A stretch of 64,000 nucleotides of DNA from Perognathus longimembris pacificus (GCF_023159225.1 NC_063167.1:72851798-72915797), one strand, 5' to 3'; positions 32,346-43,682 are shown, counted from the stretch's first letter. Numbers and translations: made by a program. Notes: generated by a model from the sequence alone, not told the origin.

Positions 32346-32708
32346 CTGATACCGCATGTGGTGATAAGAAAAGTTGCCAAGATGGTGAAAATTGAAAACC
32401 ATAGTACCCGCTTTCGAGGTCCACACTGGTGCTCTTTGGCTAGAAAATAATGAGAGAGGCTAAACAGGAATCCCAGGAAAGGGTCTTGTAGATAGTAACT
32501 TCTCGCCCCCAACTGCATTTCCTAGATGGACAATACTCAAGTCACACATGGAAGAATTCGAATCTTTTCTTGGAGAAGGAAGACACAGAACGATGAACAC
32601 AGTCATAATGAAAGATTAAGAGCCTGAAACCCTAATACTTTGTAATGCACTGTATGTAAATACTTCTGTATGGGTATGTGCGCGTGCGCACACCCATGCA
32701 TGCACGCA

Positions 32709-32864
32709 TGGGGCTTAAGCTCAGGGCCTAGGCTCTTTTGCTAAAATCTGGCACTCTACCACTTGAGCCACAGCTCCCTTCTGTCTTTTGGCTGGTTAAT
32801 TGACCCTAAGAGGCTCATGGACTTTTCTACAGGATTATAGGCGTGAGCCACCGGTGCCCTGCAG
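32709..32864 (-). mobile_element. B1-ID composite SINE, internally deleted
   Basis: The ID half and linker are joined directly to the last part of the B1 head (ATTATAGGCGTGAGCCACC). Confidence 0.75.
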
Positions 32865-33182
32865 AAAACTTCCTGTCTGTAGAGTGATGCTCATTGTTTC
32901 CTATCTTCCCTTTTATTCTTCACTTTTGACCTTTTTCTTGTTAGTTCCACAAGCACTTATTAAGGCCCTTTATATAGGAAAGTGTCCCTGGTAATGTTTC
33001 AAGGTTCAAAGCTGAAGAGAATAGCCGTTGTCTTCTAGGCCTTCCATATAGACAAGGAGATACAACAAACAGTCCATGGTGGGTAAATAACTGCAATCCA
33101 TGATCATTCCTTGATTTACTCAGACTGTTGCAGCCATCTGCATTTCCTCGATTCCCTTCCTTGTTACAAACTCCACAGGGTT

Positions 33183-33399
33183 GGGGCTGGGAATATAGCT
33201 TAGCGGTAGAGTGCTCACCATGCATGCATGAAGCCCTGGGTTTGACTCCTCAGCACCACATAAACAGAAAAAAGCTGGAAGTGGCGCTGTGGCTCAAGTG
33301 GTAGAGTGCTAGCCTTGAGCAAAAAAAAAAGAAGCCAGGGACAGTGCTCAGGCCCTGAGTCCAAGCCCCAGGACAGGGGAAAAAATAAAAATAAATAAA
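33183..33399 (+). mobile_element. ID-dimer SINE
   Basis: Full length with an A-rich tail. The 17-bp target duplication has one mismatch (33166-33182 and 33400-33416). Confidence 0.92.
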
Positions 33400-33698
33400 A
33401 CAAACTCCACAAGGTTGTCTGCAGGTCAGACAACTGTCTAGAGGAGAATTGGCATTGGCTGAGCACAAATGCTTTTGCTAATGAAGATATAGACCTTCAT
33501 ATAATGACAACCAATCCATCGATAGATTGCAAGTTCCTTGTGCAAGGGCTGAGTCTGATTGTTCATTTGCTATAGCAATTAATCCACTAGGACAGAGCTA
33601 GAATTGCTAAAAATAAATAAAAACAAGTTACACTTGCCTGCTGTGAGTGAAAATGCAACTGAAGATCCTGTGCCATATTCAACTACCAAATGAAATTC

Positions 33699-33944
33699 TG
33701 GCCAGGCCCTGGTGGCTCCCACCTGTAATCCCAGCTACTCGGGAGGCTGAGATCTGAGGATTACAATTCAAAGCTAACCTGGGCAGACAAATCTGAGAGA
33801 CTCTTATTTCAAAATAACCAGAAAAAAAAAAAAAAAGCTGAAAGTGGTGCTGTGGCTCAAGTGGTAGAGCACTAGCCTTGAGCAGAGAAAGCCAAGTGAG
33901 AGCAAGAGGCCCGAGTTCAAGCCCCAGCAAAAAGTAAATAAAAG
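33699..33944 (+). mobile_element. B1-ID composite SINE
   Basis: Full length, with an A14 run expanded in the linker between the head and the ID half. Confidence 0.85.
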
Positions 33945-34102
33945 AATGCTTTCTCTGTATCCACAAGGCTCCTTCTGGGCAGTGTTTGCTGTTCACCCTT
34001 GGTCAGTAAAGACTAAACAGGGCCCTAGCCCCTCCCTCTCCCCAGCATCTGCATCTGCCTTTTGGGACTGAACGTGGGGGACCGCGCTGTTTCCGAACAT
34101 CA

Positions 34103-34117
34103 CCACTAGAGGGCGGC
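34103..34117 (+). promoter_or_regulatory. CTCF-type core motif
   Basis: CCACTAGAGGGCGGC fits the CTCF consensus CCASYAGRKGGCRSY at every position. It lies in a short SINE-free, CpG-containing stretch about 3.3 kb right of the receptor array. Occupancy cannot be seen from sequence. Confidence 0.6.
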
Positions 34118-34164
34118 AGAGACTAGCAATGACAGCCATCCCTTACCGGTCCAACCCTCTCTTT

Positions 34165-34385
34165 GGATTGGGGAAATCTGAGCCTAGAAAGAGCAAGCCG
34201 GGTTCCCAAGGCCACCCAGCTAGTTAAATTCCGTGCCAGTTCTCTTACTGAAAAGTCAGTGTGTGAGATCATGGGAATGACATGGATTTGAGAGCCAAGG
34301 ATCTCGTGTTGCTCTATCTCCTCTCAGATCACCTGGTCAAGTTGCCTCACTCCCTAAACCTCAGTGTGCTCATCTGTTGGGCTGT
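34165..34385 (+). repeat. MIR-like ancient SINE pieces
   Basis: Two stretches follow the MIR order: a copy near 34165-34255 with CCCAAGGCCACCCAGCTAG, and one near 34320-34385 with CCTCAGTGTGCTCATCTG. Confidence 0.5.
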
Positions 34386-34467
34386 CCTGCACAGTGTTGT
34401 GTTCTGTTTCTCAGCAGAGCTGAGAGGCATGCACCTACTAAATGGCAAAAGGCCTTCACTTCATTTT

Positions 34468-34469
<2 letters not shown>

Positions 34470-34507
<38 letters not shown>

Positions 34508-34547
34508 GTGCGTGTGTGTGCGTGTGTGTGGTGTGTGTGTGTGTGTT
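34470..34547. repeat. (TG)n microsatellite with CG interruptions
   Basis: About 78 bp, directly upstream of a reverse composite SINE, i.e. at that SINE's tail. Confidence 0.93.
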
Positions 34548-34745
34548 GTCAGCGATAGGGCTTGAACTCAGGGCCTGAGCACTATCCCTGAGCTTTTTCA
34601 CTCAAAGCCAGAGCCACAGCTCCACTTCTGTTTTTCTGGTGGTTCATTGGAGATAAGAGACTTCCCTACCTGGACTGGCTTTGAACCATGATCCTCAGAT
34701 CTCAGCCTCCCAAAGAGCTAGGATTTCAGGCATGAGCCAGTGCCA
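34548..34745 (-). mobile_element. B1-ID composite SINE
   Basis: Reverse copy with small deletions. Confidence 0.85.
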
Positions 34746-34899
34746 GTGTTCATTTTATTAACACCTCAGTTTCTCAAGAATCACAGTTCAGAAATGACCC
34801 CAAATGATCTGCCTGTCATTATACTTTGCTGCATGCTTTAGTAAATATAAAGGCTAGTGTATATTGCTTTTAAAAACATAATTTTAAAAAAGGGGGGTA

Positions 34900-34995
34900 A
34901 GGGGTGCTGTGGCTCAAGCGGTAAAGCACCAGTCTTGAGAGAACAAGCCACGTAAGGGCAAAAGTCCCTGAGTTCAATCCCTGCCCCCCCCCCCA
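34900..34995 (+). mobile_element. ID-like half of a composite SINE
   Basis: Only the ID half is present (GCTGTGGCTCAAGCGG onward). The tail has become a C run. Confidence 0.7.
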
Positions 34996-35256
34996 CTCCA
35001 AACAATTGCACTAGATATCACATATACTCAAAACCAGGCTGCGACTCAGGGAGCTCCTGCGTTCACAGAGCATGCTAGTTCGCAGTGTGATTTTCCAGCA
35101 GAGGACCTTGAGTAATGAATGCCATTGGTCATAGGAGAGTAGCCAGAGTGTCTGAGGGACAGCAGCAGAAGCAGCCGAGGAACACAAGTACACTAGTCCT
35201 GCTGTCACCTCACAGGGTAACACACAGAGGAAATCCACTTGAGGAGAGACTCAGAG

Positions 35257-35482
35257 CCAGACTCCAGGGTCACACACCTCTCATCCCAGCTTCTCAGGCT
35301 GAGATCTGAGGACCATGGTTCGAAGCCATCCCAGGCAGGAAAGCCCATTAGACTCATTTCTAATTAACGAGCAAAAAATAGCCAGAAGTGCAGCTGTGGC
35401 TCAAGTAGTAGAGCATCAACCTTGAGTGGAAAAGCTAAGCAACAGCACCTTGAGTTCAAAGCCCATTTCTGGCACCAAAACA
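35257..35482 (+). mobile_element. B1-ID composite SINE
   Basis: Full-length forward copy with a short tail. Confidence 0.82.
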
Positions 35483-35882
35483 AAGAGGCTTAGAGCTGCC
35501 CTGCAAGCAAGGGAGTAAATGGTGGGGAGTCCTGGATGGATGTCTCCACCAACACCAGTGCTACCAACTAGTTACTGCCCGCTAGTGCCCGAAAACCTTG
35601 CTGACGTGGATGCATTGCTTGATTATTTGGCTGTTCTCATTACAGATTTTTCTGGGCAGAATAGTAAGCAGATATGAAAGATCACCTTACCTGGCTGAAC
35701 AATTGGCCTTGGGTTATGGTGATAACTCCTAAACAGAATATAATTTATCTTACAGATTCCCAGAAAGCAGCACCATTCATATTAGCATGTCAGATGATTG
35801 GCTGGCTGGTAGCTAGCTGTCAGTGATGAGACATTAGCAGGGCATGTGGGCATTAAGGCTAATGTATGAGTCCATGAAATGT
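35483..35882. other. Intergenic, no gene seen
   Basis: About 400 bp of unique-looking sequence. Confidence 0.5.
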
Positions 35883-35914
35883 CAGAATACTTTGCAGCCA
35901 GAATACTTTGCAGC
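35883..35914. repeat. 16-bp direct tandem duplication
   Basis: CAGAATACTTTGCAGC occurs twice in a row, immediately before a composite SINE. Confidence 0.9.
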
Positions 35915-36154
35915 CGAGGCTAGTGGCTCATTCCTGTAATCTTAGCTTCTCTAGAGGCTGAGATCTGAGGGTTGTGGTTTCAAGCCAGCCTGGACAGACA
36001 AATCCAATGGACTTTTATCTCTGATTAACCTGCAAAAAGCCAGAGTTGAAAGTATGGCTTAAGTGGTAGAGTACCAGCTTTTGGCAAGGGGCGGGGGGGA
36101 ACAGACAAGTGAGAATGTGAGGCTTGGAGTTCAAGCCCCAGTGCCGATACAAAA
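35915..36154 (+). mobile_element. B1-ID composite SINE
   Basis: Full-length, diverged forward copy. Confidence 0.82.
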
Positions 36155-36254
36155 TATTTTTAAATAGCCATCAGTGAATAACTCACACTCAGTGTGTCCA
36201 AGTGATATATAAAACACACTTGTGCATCACTTTAAGCTGACGGGAAGCGAGTCT

Positions 36255-36365
36255 TATGTTTTCCTTACTCCAATGAGGAACCTGAAACTCAATGGGCCAG
36301 AACTTGCTCAAGTTCACACCATAAATAAATACTTGAGCCAAAGTCAAGTGTGCCTGTTCCAAACA
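36255..36365 (+). repeat. MIR-like ancient SINE fragment
   Basis: CCAATGAGGAACCTGAAACT, then CCAGAACTTGCTCAAGTTC, in the MIR order. Confidence 0.5.
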
Positions 36366-36399
36366 CTTTGTGCCACAGGTGGAAATCACACAGGCGCAG

Positions 36400-36419
36400 C
36401 CCCCCCCCCCCCCCCCCCC
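36400..36419. repeat. C20 homopolymer
   Basis: Twenty uninterrupted C residues; the complementary G run could stack. Confidence 0.95.
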
Positions 36420-36523
36420 GACAGAGGCTTCATCTCTTCATGTGTCCAGGGATGGTGGAGGGGAGAGAGGGGACAGGCCCAGCCCTGCAGGGCACACGCC
36501 CCACCCTCTCTGCCCACCCTCTT

Positions 36524-36727
36524 TTTTTTTTTTTTGGCCAGTCCTGGGCCTTGGACTCAGGGCCTGAGCACTGTCCCTGGCTTCTTTTTGCTCAAGGCTA
36601 GCACTCTGCCACTTGAGCCACAGCGCCACTTCTGGCCGTTTTCTGTATATGTGGTGCTGGGGAATCGAACCTAGGGCCTCGTGTATCCGAGGCAGGCACT
36701 CTTGCCACTAGGCTATATCCCCAGCCC
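36524..36727 (-). mobile_element. ID-dimer SINE
   Basis: Full-length reverse copy with a perfect 16-bp target duplication (36508-36523 and 36728-36743). Confidence 0.95.
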
Positions 36728-36743
36728 CTCTGCCCACCCTCTT

Positions 36744-37721
36744 GAGCCATTCATCTTCTCCCCAGTTACTGAGCTTGGAGGTTGTGTGCAAAGCTGGCCC
36801 GGCCCTGGAATGGAGCCTGGTGCCTGTGACATCCATCAACTGGTTAATTTCAGAAAAGCGTCCATTTGTACCAGCTGCTTAAAAAGCTCCTGGCCCTCAG
36901 GAGACACTCAGCCAATCACAAGGCAAGGGCCAGAGTTTTCTGGAAACCATATTCAACCGGGCATCTGTCTGCTGTGGGCCCCTCCTATCATCTCAGAGAC
37001 GCTGGGGAGAAGGCAGAGAAGGGTCCATGTGAGCCATCTTGGTTCCTTTAAGTTGTTATTCTTCATTTTCTCATTCACATTTGTCCTTAATGCACAAGCA
37101 TGGTGATGAAAATGACAGCTGTTGCTTTTTGTGAGAGGAGAGCCACTTGGCTCTCTGGAAGGTTCTCTCCAGGTGTCTGTAGGGTGTATGAGCATGGCGT
37201 GTGTGTGTGTGTGTGTGTGTGTCTGTGTGTGTCTATGTGTGTATACAGGGAGGAGGAAGGTGAGATCAGTACAGGTTGGCCATCTGCTCCTGGACTCTGT
37301 TACTTCAGGTCTGCGCCTCACAAGAGAGACGACTTTTGGAAACGGTTGAACATATTCTCATAGACAAAGAAGATGCACATCAGGGTTTCCAGATGTGAAG
37401 GAATGGCGCTTCCTTCCAGTTCTTGGCTCCCCTCAGGGGATCAAATGCCTGTGCTCATAGATCTGGAGGAAAGACTGTGGTTTGTTCAAGGAAACAGCCC
37501 ACCTGCTTGAACGAAAGCAGTTGTGATCACTTCAATCAGTTCATAAAATGGATATAACAGATTTGACTCTTTTTGAATGATGAAACTAGGAATGTCTTTA
37601 TTCTACTAGCAGACTTCCCCAAACAAATACATTGGATAAAATGGAGACATAGTCACATTATTGCTTCTATACAACATTGTGCTGGCCCATTCAATATATC
37701 CCATAGTGTAAGAAAAATAGG
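36744..37721. other. Intergenic with a (GT)n tract, no gene seen
   Basis: About 1 kb with few repeats apart from (GT)n at 37198-37242. Open frames of 60-140 codons lack family features; the one at 36681-37106 starts in the SINE. Confidence 0.5.
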
Positions 37722-37968
37722 AGCAGGGCACCAGTGGCTCATGCCTGTAATCCCAGCCACTCAGTAGGCTGCAGTCTAAGGATTGTGGTTTGAAGCCAGC
37801 CCAGGCAGGAAAGTGCATGAGGCTCTTGTCTCCAATTAACCACCAGAAAACCAGAAGTGGAGCTGTGGCTCTAAGAAGTAGAGCACTAGCCTTGAGCAAA
37901 AACGCTCAGGGACAGTGTCCAGGACCTGAGTTCAAGCCTCAGGACGGGCACCAAAATAAACAAATAAG
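37722..37968 (+). mobile_element. B1-ID composite SINE
   Basis: Full-length forward copy. Its A-rich tail is the target of the next insertion. Confidence 0.88.
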
Positions 37969-38205
37969 GGCTGGGGATATGGCCTAGTGGCAAGAGAGTT
38001 TGCCTCGTATACATGAGGCCCTGGGTTCGATTCCCCAGCACCACATATACAGAAAACGGCCAGAAGTGGCGCTGTGGCTCAGGTGGCAGAGTGCTAGCCT
38101 TGAGCAAAAGGAAGCCAGGGACAGTGCTCAGGCCCTGAGTCCAAGGCCCAGGACTGGCAAAAAAATAAAAATAAAAATAAATAAATAAATAAACAAATAA
38201 ATAAC
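37969..38205 (+). mobile_element. ID-dimer SINE in the tail of a composite SINE
   Basis: Full length, with an AAATA-repeat tail. The AATAAACAAATAA stretch occurs on both sides. Confidence 0.92.
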
Positions 38206-38214
38206 CAGTGCAAA

Positions 38215-38300
38215 AAAAGCTAGAGGCATGGCTCAGCAGTAGATTGCCTGCCTAGCAAGTGCAAAGCCCTGAATTCAAACTCCATTACTGCCCAAACAAT
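38215..38300 (+). mobile_element. ID-like monomer
   Basis: A single tRNA-like unit with GGCATGGCTCAGCAGTAGA (A box) and CTGAATTCAAACTCC (B box). Confidence 0.7.
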
Positions 38301-38450
38301 TAAAATTAATAAAAATAGGTCAAGATCAGAAAGATGAGGGGTTGTAATTCACTTGAAAAATCATTAAGCTGAGAGGAAAAAGAAGAGAGAAGTAGAGGGC
38401 TCAATGAAAAAGTGAATATCATTTTCTTCTACATATTTGTTTCTGGGGGG

Positions 38451-38675
38451 TGCCAGTACTGGGCCTGAACTCAGGGCCTGGATGCTGCCCCTTAGCTTTT
38501 TCACTCATGGCTAGCACTTTACCACTTGAGCACACCTCCACTTCTGGCTTTTTAGTGGTTAATTGGAGAGAAGAGTCTCACAGTCTTTCCTGCCAGGGAT
38601 GGTTCTGAACCGTGATCCTCAGATCTCAGCCTCCTGCATAGCTAGAATTCTAGGCGTGAGCCACTGGCGCCCAGC
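38451..38675 (-). mobile_element. B1-ID composite SINE
   Basis: Full-length reverse copy. Confidence 0.88.
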
Positions 38676-38811
38676 AATGTCACTCTCTGAGCATGGTGTG
38701 GTTGAGTATGCTATTTGTATGGTAGGTTGACCTGCATTCCAGACTCACAGCTGCCCCCTTCTCTGGAGACTGCAGAGGTTCGAAAGCCTGGGGTGCCTCA
38801 TTGCCCCCCTT

Positions 38812-38815
<4 letters not shown>

Positions 38816-38857
<42 letters not shown>
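38816..38857. repeat. (CA)n microsatellite
   Basis: A pure CA run of about 20 repeats, not attached to a SINE. Confidence 0.93.
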
Positions 38858-38858
<1 letters not shown>

Positions 38859-39433
38859 CAATCTGTAGCCTATGCCTGATGATTGGGGAGAGTTCACAGC
38901 CATGACCTAGAGTAGGAGAACTCCGAGTGGTTCAAGCTCCAAAGTCCCTCCTCTTGGGGTCAGCTTGAAGCTGGACCCTCTGCCCTGCCCAGCCCTTCTC
39001 TCCCCTGCTACATCTGTCATGGATCCCTCCACAAGCCCCTCCAGGAGAATCCTCACTCAAGCTCTGCTTTCCAACAGAAGACACAGGGAAATGCTGGACC
39101 AATCAGAAGCTGCCTCTTCCCTAGGGGCGTTTCTCTCAGGGAGGCTACACACAAACACACAAGGGCTTCAGAAAATGCATTATGCTCTGGGAATAAGAGG
39201 GGTTTGCTGTGTGCTCCCTAGAGGAGCGAAATTCTGAGCTGTGAACACAAGTGTGATTGGGAGCTGACTAGGGAAAGAATTTTCCAGACAGAAGAAACAC
39301 AAAGATACCGAGCTATCAATGGATGATAGTACAGGCATAGCCTACAGAGTGTGAATTGTATGACTAAATCTAAGGGTAATGGTGGTTAGGAATGAGATCG
39401 GAATGAGAGTGTAGAGTTGTTAATGTTTGTAAA
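38858..39433. other. Intergenic, no gene seen
   Basis: A 90-codon frame at 38965-39237 has no recognisable features. Confidence 0.5.
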
Positions 39434-39895
39434 GCGGGTGCTGGTGGCTCAGGACTGTAATCCTAGCTACTCAGGAAGCTGAGATTTGAGGATCACAATT
39501 CAAAGCCAGCTAGGGCAGGGAAGTCCATGAGACTCTTTTTTTTTTGCCAGTCTTGGCTTGAACTCAGGGCCTGAGCGCTGTCCCTGGCTTCTTTTTGCTC
39601 AGGGCTAGCACTCTACCACTTGAGCCACAGAGCCACTTGTGGCTTTTTGTTGTTGTTGTTTGTTTATGTGGTGTTGAGGAATCGAACCCAAGGCTTCATG
39701 TGTGCTAGGCGAGCACTCTACCACTAAGCCACATTCCCAGCCCTCCATGAGACTCTTATCTCCAATTAACTACCAGAAAACCAGAATGAAACTGGGGCTC
39801 AAAGTGATAAAGCATTACCCTTGAGTGAAAAAGCTCAGGAACAACACCCAGGGCCTGAATTCAAGCCCTATAACTGACAACAACAACAAAAAAAG
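39434..39895 (+). mobile_element. B1-ID composite SINE split by an ID-dimer SINE
   Basis: Head at 39434-39537; linker and ID half at 39758-39895. The inserted reverse ID-dimer lies between. Confidence 0.88.
39538..39743 (-). mobile_element. ID-dimer SINE nested in a composite SINE
   Basis: Perfect 14-bp duplication TCCATGAGACTCTT (39524-39537 and 39744-39757), a target within the host SINE's own consensus. Confidence 0.93.
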
Positions 39896-39959
39896 TTTTT
39901 ACTGTATCATCAGGCAGAGAAAAAAACAGTAGAGGATTTACAGTAGACAAAGAGTAAGA

Positions 39960-40201
39960 CTTTTTTTGTTGTTGTTGTTGGTCCTGGGGCTTGAACTCAG
40001 AACTTTGGTGCTCTTCATGAGCCTTGCTGCTCAGGTCTATCACTTTACCACTTGAGCCACAGCGCCACTTCTGTATTTTTGTGGTTAATTGGAAATAAGA
40101 GACTCACGGACTTTCCTATTTGGGCTGGCTTTGAGCCACAGTCCTCAGATCTCAGCCTCCTGAGTAACTAGGAGTACAGGTGTGAGCCCCTGACACCCAG
40201 C
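39960..40201 (-). mobile_element. B1-ID composite SINE
   Basis: Full-length reverse copy with a GTT-repeat tail; AAGACTT words flank both sides. Confidence 0.87.
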
Positions 40202-40231
40202 AAGACTTCTATTTTGCAAGACTCAGAACCC

Positions 40232-40433
40232 AAAAGCACTAGTGTCTCACACCTGTACTCCTAGCTACTCAGGAGGCTAAGATCTGAGGATCATGGTTCA
40301 AAGCCAGCCCTAAAAGGAAAGTCTGTGAGTCTCTTATCTCCAATTAACCAGCAAAAAACCAGGAGTGGAGCTGTGGCTCAAGTGGTAGAGTGCTAGCTAA
40401 GGAACAATGCCCATACCCTGAGTTCAAGCCTAG

Positions 40434-40498
<65 letters not shown>
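40232..40498 (+). mobile_element. B1-ID composite SINE with (CA)n tail
   Basis: The forward copy's A-tail position is occupied by about 31 CA repeats (40437-40498). Confidence 0.88.
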
Positions 40499-40501
<3 letters not shown>

Positions 40502-41609
40502 AATGCAATGGCTGTGTTTTGAACTGAAACCATGGAGTGGATCCCAGAAATCTGAAAGAATGGAGGAAAGAACTGTAAAGGTCAGAGCTAAAATTGGAGA
40601 CAGACATCAGGGTGGGATGGGCAAATGAAAGGTTGGAACAGCATGGGTGAAATTTTTTTTAATACTCTTAACCCACAGGCAAAACAATTCTGTGTAGCAT
40701 CCTAGAATTAGGAGGATTTCAGTGCTGCCTCTCCATGCCTAGCTGAAATCCTGAGTCCTAGGGGTCCTTAATCAGCAGCAGCACCTTAGCGGGGGGATTG
40801 CTCCCTAAGCACATGTCCTCCTAAGCTAGAGTGACCGCCTTCTTTTGCAAAATGGGACTCTGTACAAGCATTCTTTTGAAAGAAAAAAAAGAAAAAAGAA
40901 GGAAAACAAAACAAAAAGCTATTGACTTCAGGTTATTGTACAAATAAAGAATCTGAGACCCAGAGATATTTGAGAACTTGGTTAAGACCATATTGCTAAT
41001 TAGGAATCAAGTTGGGCCCAGAATGTAGATTTTTGATTCTCAGGTCAATGTTCTTCCTTCCTGTGTCTGAGACCCTGTACTGCTAATTTGCCTACTCCAT
41101 ATTCATTTGAAGCTTCAAAATTTGTTCCTGAACTGTTATGAAAGAGACGTGTACTTTGAAATACCATAGGCATGAGTCGCAGAAGGGTCTCGGAGCAGCA
41201 GTTTGAATCTTTGCTGGGATGTAGTCTTTCACAATGAAGTCTCTCCTCCTTTTCTATTCTTCTAGGGAGAACAGAAGAAAGTTAAGCCAGAGAAAGGCCT
41301 CTCCCCATTCAGAGGACGCAGGTTGCCTGCCTCTTGAGGGGGCTCACTTCATTTCCATTAACCTAAGTGACAGGATGTCAACATCTGATGGACAAAAGAG
41401 TTCTACTATCAACTTCCTTAGAAGAGAATTCCCCCCACCCCCCCCCCACCCCCGCCAAAAGGTAGAATCATGCACTTGAAATGTACGCATGCCGGTTTCC
41501 ACGAGAAGGGGGCTAGAGAGATGCTGTTACTGGCTTGAAAGAAAATTCAAAGAACAGACTCAGGTATAGCTTAGCAATATTGAAGTGAATGTGCAAACTA
41601 TGGCAAAAC
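40499..41609. other. Intergenic with a MIR-like piece, no gene seen
   Basis: A MIR-like fragment lies at about 40935-41060. An 81-codon frame at 41234-41479 has a pyrimidine-AG before it but no family match that I can see. Confidence 0.5.
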
Positions 41610-41945
41610 TGGGCGGGGCATGGTGGTTCACACCTATAATCCCAGATACCAGAAGTCACAAGTAACTGGGCTGGGGATATGGCCTAGTGGCAAGAGTGCT
41701 AGCCTCTAATACACGAAGCCCTGGGTTCGATTCCCCAGCACCACATATACAGAAAACTGCCAGAGGTGGCACTGTGGCTCAAGTGGCAGAGTGCTAGCCT
41801 TGAGCAAAAAGAAGCCAGGGACGTTGCTCAGGCCCTGAGTCCAAGGCCCAGGACTGGCAAAAAAAAAAAAAGAAGTCACAAGTAAGAAAGATCTCAGTCA
41901 GAGGCTGATCCAAGGCAAAAACGGGAGATCCGATCTGAAATGAAA
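41610..41945 (+). mobile_element. Old B1-like monomer split by an ID-dimer SINE
   Basis: Head at 41610-41650 and continuation after 41871 (GATCTCAGTCAGAGGCTGATCC and onward), without an ID half. Confidence 0.65.
41666..41870 (+). mobile_element. ID-dimer SINE
   Basis: Full length with a perfect 15-bp duplication AGAAGTCACAAGTAA (41651-41665 and 41871-41885). Confidence 0.95.
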
Positions 41946-42044
41946 GTAAAATGGGAAAGAAGTTAGAATGTGGCTTATGTGGTAGGGGGACATCTCCACA
42001 TCCAGATTTGTGCTGGCTGAATGGTGATAACAATCTCTGGAATT

Positions 42045-42118
42045 TGTCAGCTGCCTGGGCTGGATGTCAGCCTCCAGAGTAACTAGGATTATAGGCATGA
42101 GCCACCAGTGCTGGCCTA
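42045..42118 (-). mobile_element. B1-like SINE fragment
   Basis: The end part of a reverse B1 head only. Confidence 0.7.
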
Positions 42119-42290
42119 TGGCAGACTCTTTTTTTTCCCACTTGGTAGAAATCAATGATTCAATATGATATATTCTGAGAAAGTCATATTCTCCAAAGAG
42201 GCTAATACATGAATGTAAGTTATACTTAGTTATACAATGTGAATAATTGCATACAGTGTGAATATGTATATGCAATCTGCCAACCCTGAC

Positions 42291-42391
42291 ATTTTTTTTT
42301 TGCCAGTCCTGGAGCTTGGACTCAGGGCCTGAGCACTGTCCCTGGCTTCTTTTTCATCAAAGCTAGCACTCTGCCACTTGAGCCACAGTGA
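42291..42391 (-). mobile_element. ID-dimer SINE, one half only
   Basis: The 3' half in reverse, ending abruptly at CCACAGTG: a 5'-truncated insertion. Confidence 0.85.
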
Positions 42392-43206
42392 TATGGCAGA
42401 TTCTTGAATGCTGGAGATTTTTGTTTTGTTTTGTTTTACATCACTACCCCATTTCTTTTCTCTTTATTTCACTTTATATTAAAATGAGCAGGCATATTGT
42501 TGATGCTTTGGTTTCCTAGGCTTGTCCATAAACCCATCTATAAGATGCCAGGAGCACAGTGAGGAGCAAATGTGAGCACCCTGCAGATGTGAGCTAGGAC
42601 ATACCTATATGCGAAACCTATACTATCCAGAGTGCCACGCCAACTACTCTACTACCGCTCCAGCTACTCTACTACCACTCCAGCTGCTCTGCTACCATTC
42701 ACCTCCATCCTGCCGTCGTCAGTGCTCAGAATGCTCTGCTAACAGCAGGCACCAGTGCCAGTGAGTGCTGCTGCCTGGCTGCCTCGCTAATTTACTGTCC
42801 CTTTCACCCTCCCAGAACTTTTCACCACTGCAAATAAGAACCTCCTTTCTCCTCCTGCCATCCAGTGCCATCTCCCTGGATCTCCCTGTCTCATTCATTT
42901 ACCAGCTTGTTTCATCCTTTCTTCCTTTCTTTTATTTTCTGGACCTTTGAATTTTATTTTCCTTCCTCCAACTTTTTTTCTTTAACTCAGTGCTCATGCA
43001 CATGATTTCATTTTGGGGAAAATATTTCTCTCTTGCTTCTAGTCTTTACTTGGCTAGTCCCATGTCTAGGCTGCCCTCCCAGTAGAGAGGAACTGAAAGA
43101 ACAACTTGTAAAATAAAAACAAAATGCCCTACGAAGACTTTCAGGAAATGTAAATACATACTATATGACCAAGAGCTGAGTCTGGGCAGAGAGATTCCAC
43201 AGTGAA
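42392..43206. other. Intergenic with a 20-bp minisatellite, no gene seen
   Basis: Contains three imperfect 20-bp repeats at 42643-42702 and pyrimidine-rich DNA at 42765-42980. Confidence 0.55.
42643..42702. repeat. 3 x 20-bp minisatellite
   Basis: Consensus CAGCTACTCTACTACCACTC, with two to three changes in copies 1 and 3. Confidence 0.9.
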
Positions 43207-43400
43207 TAGGCATGTGGCTCCTACCTGTAATCCTAGCTACTCGGGAGACTGAGATCTGAGGATCCCAAGTCTATGAGACTTTTAGCTCCAGTTAAGTACC
43301 AGAAGTGGAGCTGTGGCTCAAGTGTAGAGCACCAGCCTTGAGCAAAAAAATCAAAGGACAGCACCCCAAGTTCACAATAAATTATAAAAAAAAAAAACAA
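43207..43400 (+). mobile_element. B1-ID composite SINE, shortened
   Basis: Forward copy with a deletion in the B1 middle and an A-rich tail. Confidence 0.8.
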
Positions 43401-43682
43401 GCATGTCATCTTCTCTACAAAGCTATGTTTGGTGGATGTTACCAAAGTTGCTCTGAATAAGAGCGAGGAGGCTGGGCTGGAGCTCTGACCATGTGTACTG
43501 AAGGGTTCAGATGCCAGAACTGATCTCTGGAGTTAATGGATGTCATAGTCCTGTGCTCTTACTTTGCTTTCACCAGGGTCTGGGAACAGACACAGGCTAT
43601 TTCTGCCTGAGATAAATTAAAAGGAAATGAAAAAGAGGTAAAGGGAACTCTGACAGCCACTCTCTCTACAGAATCAAGCAGG

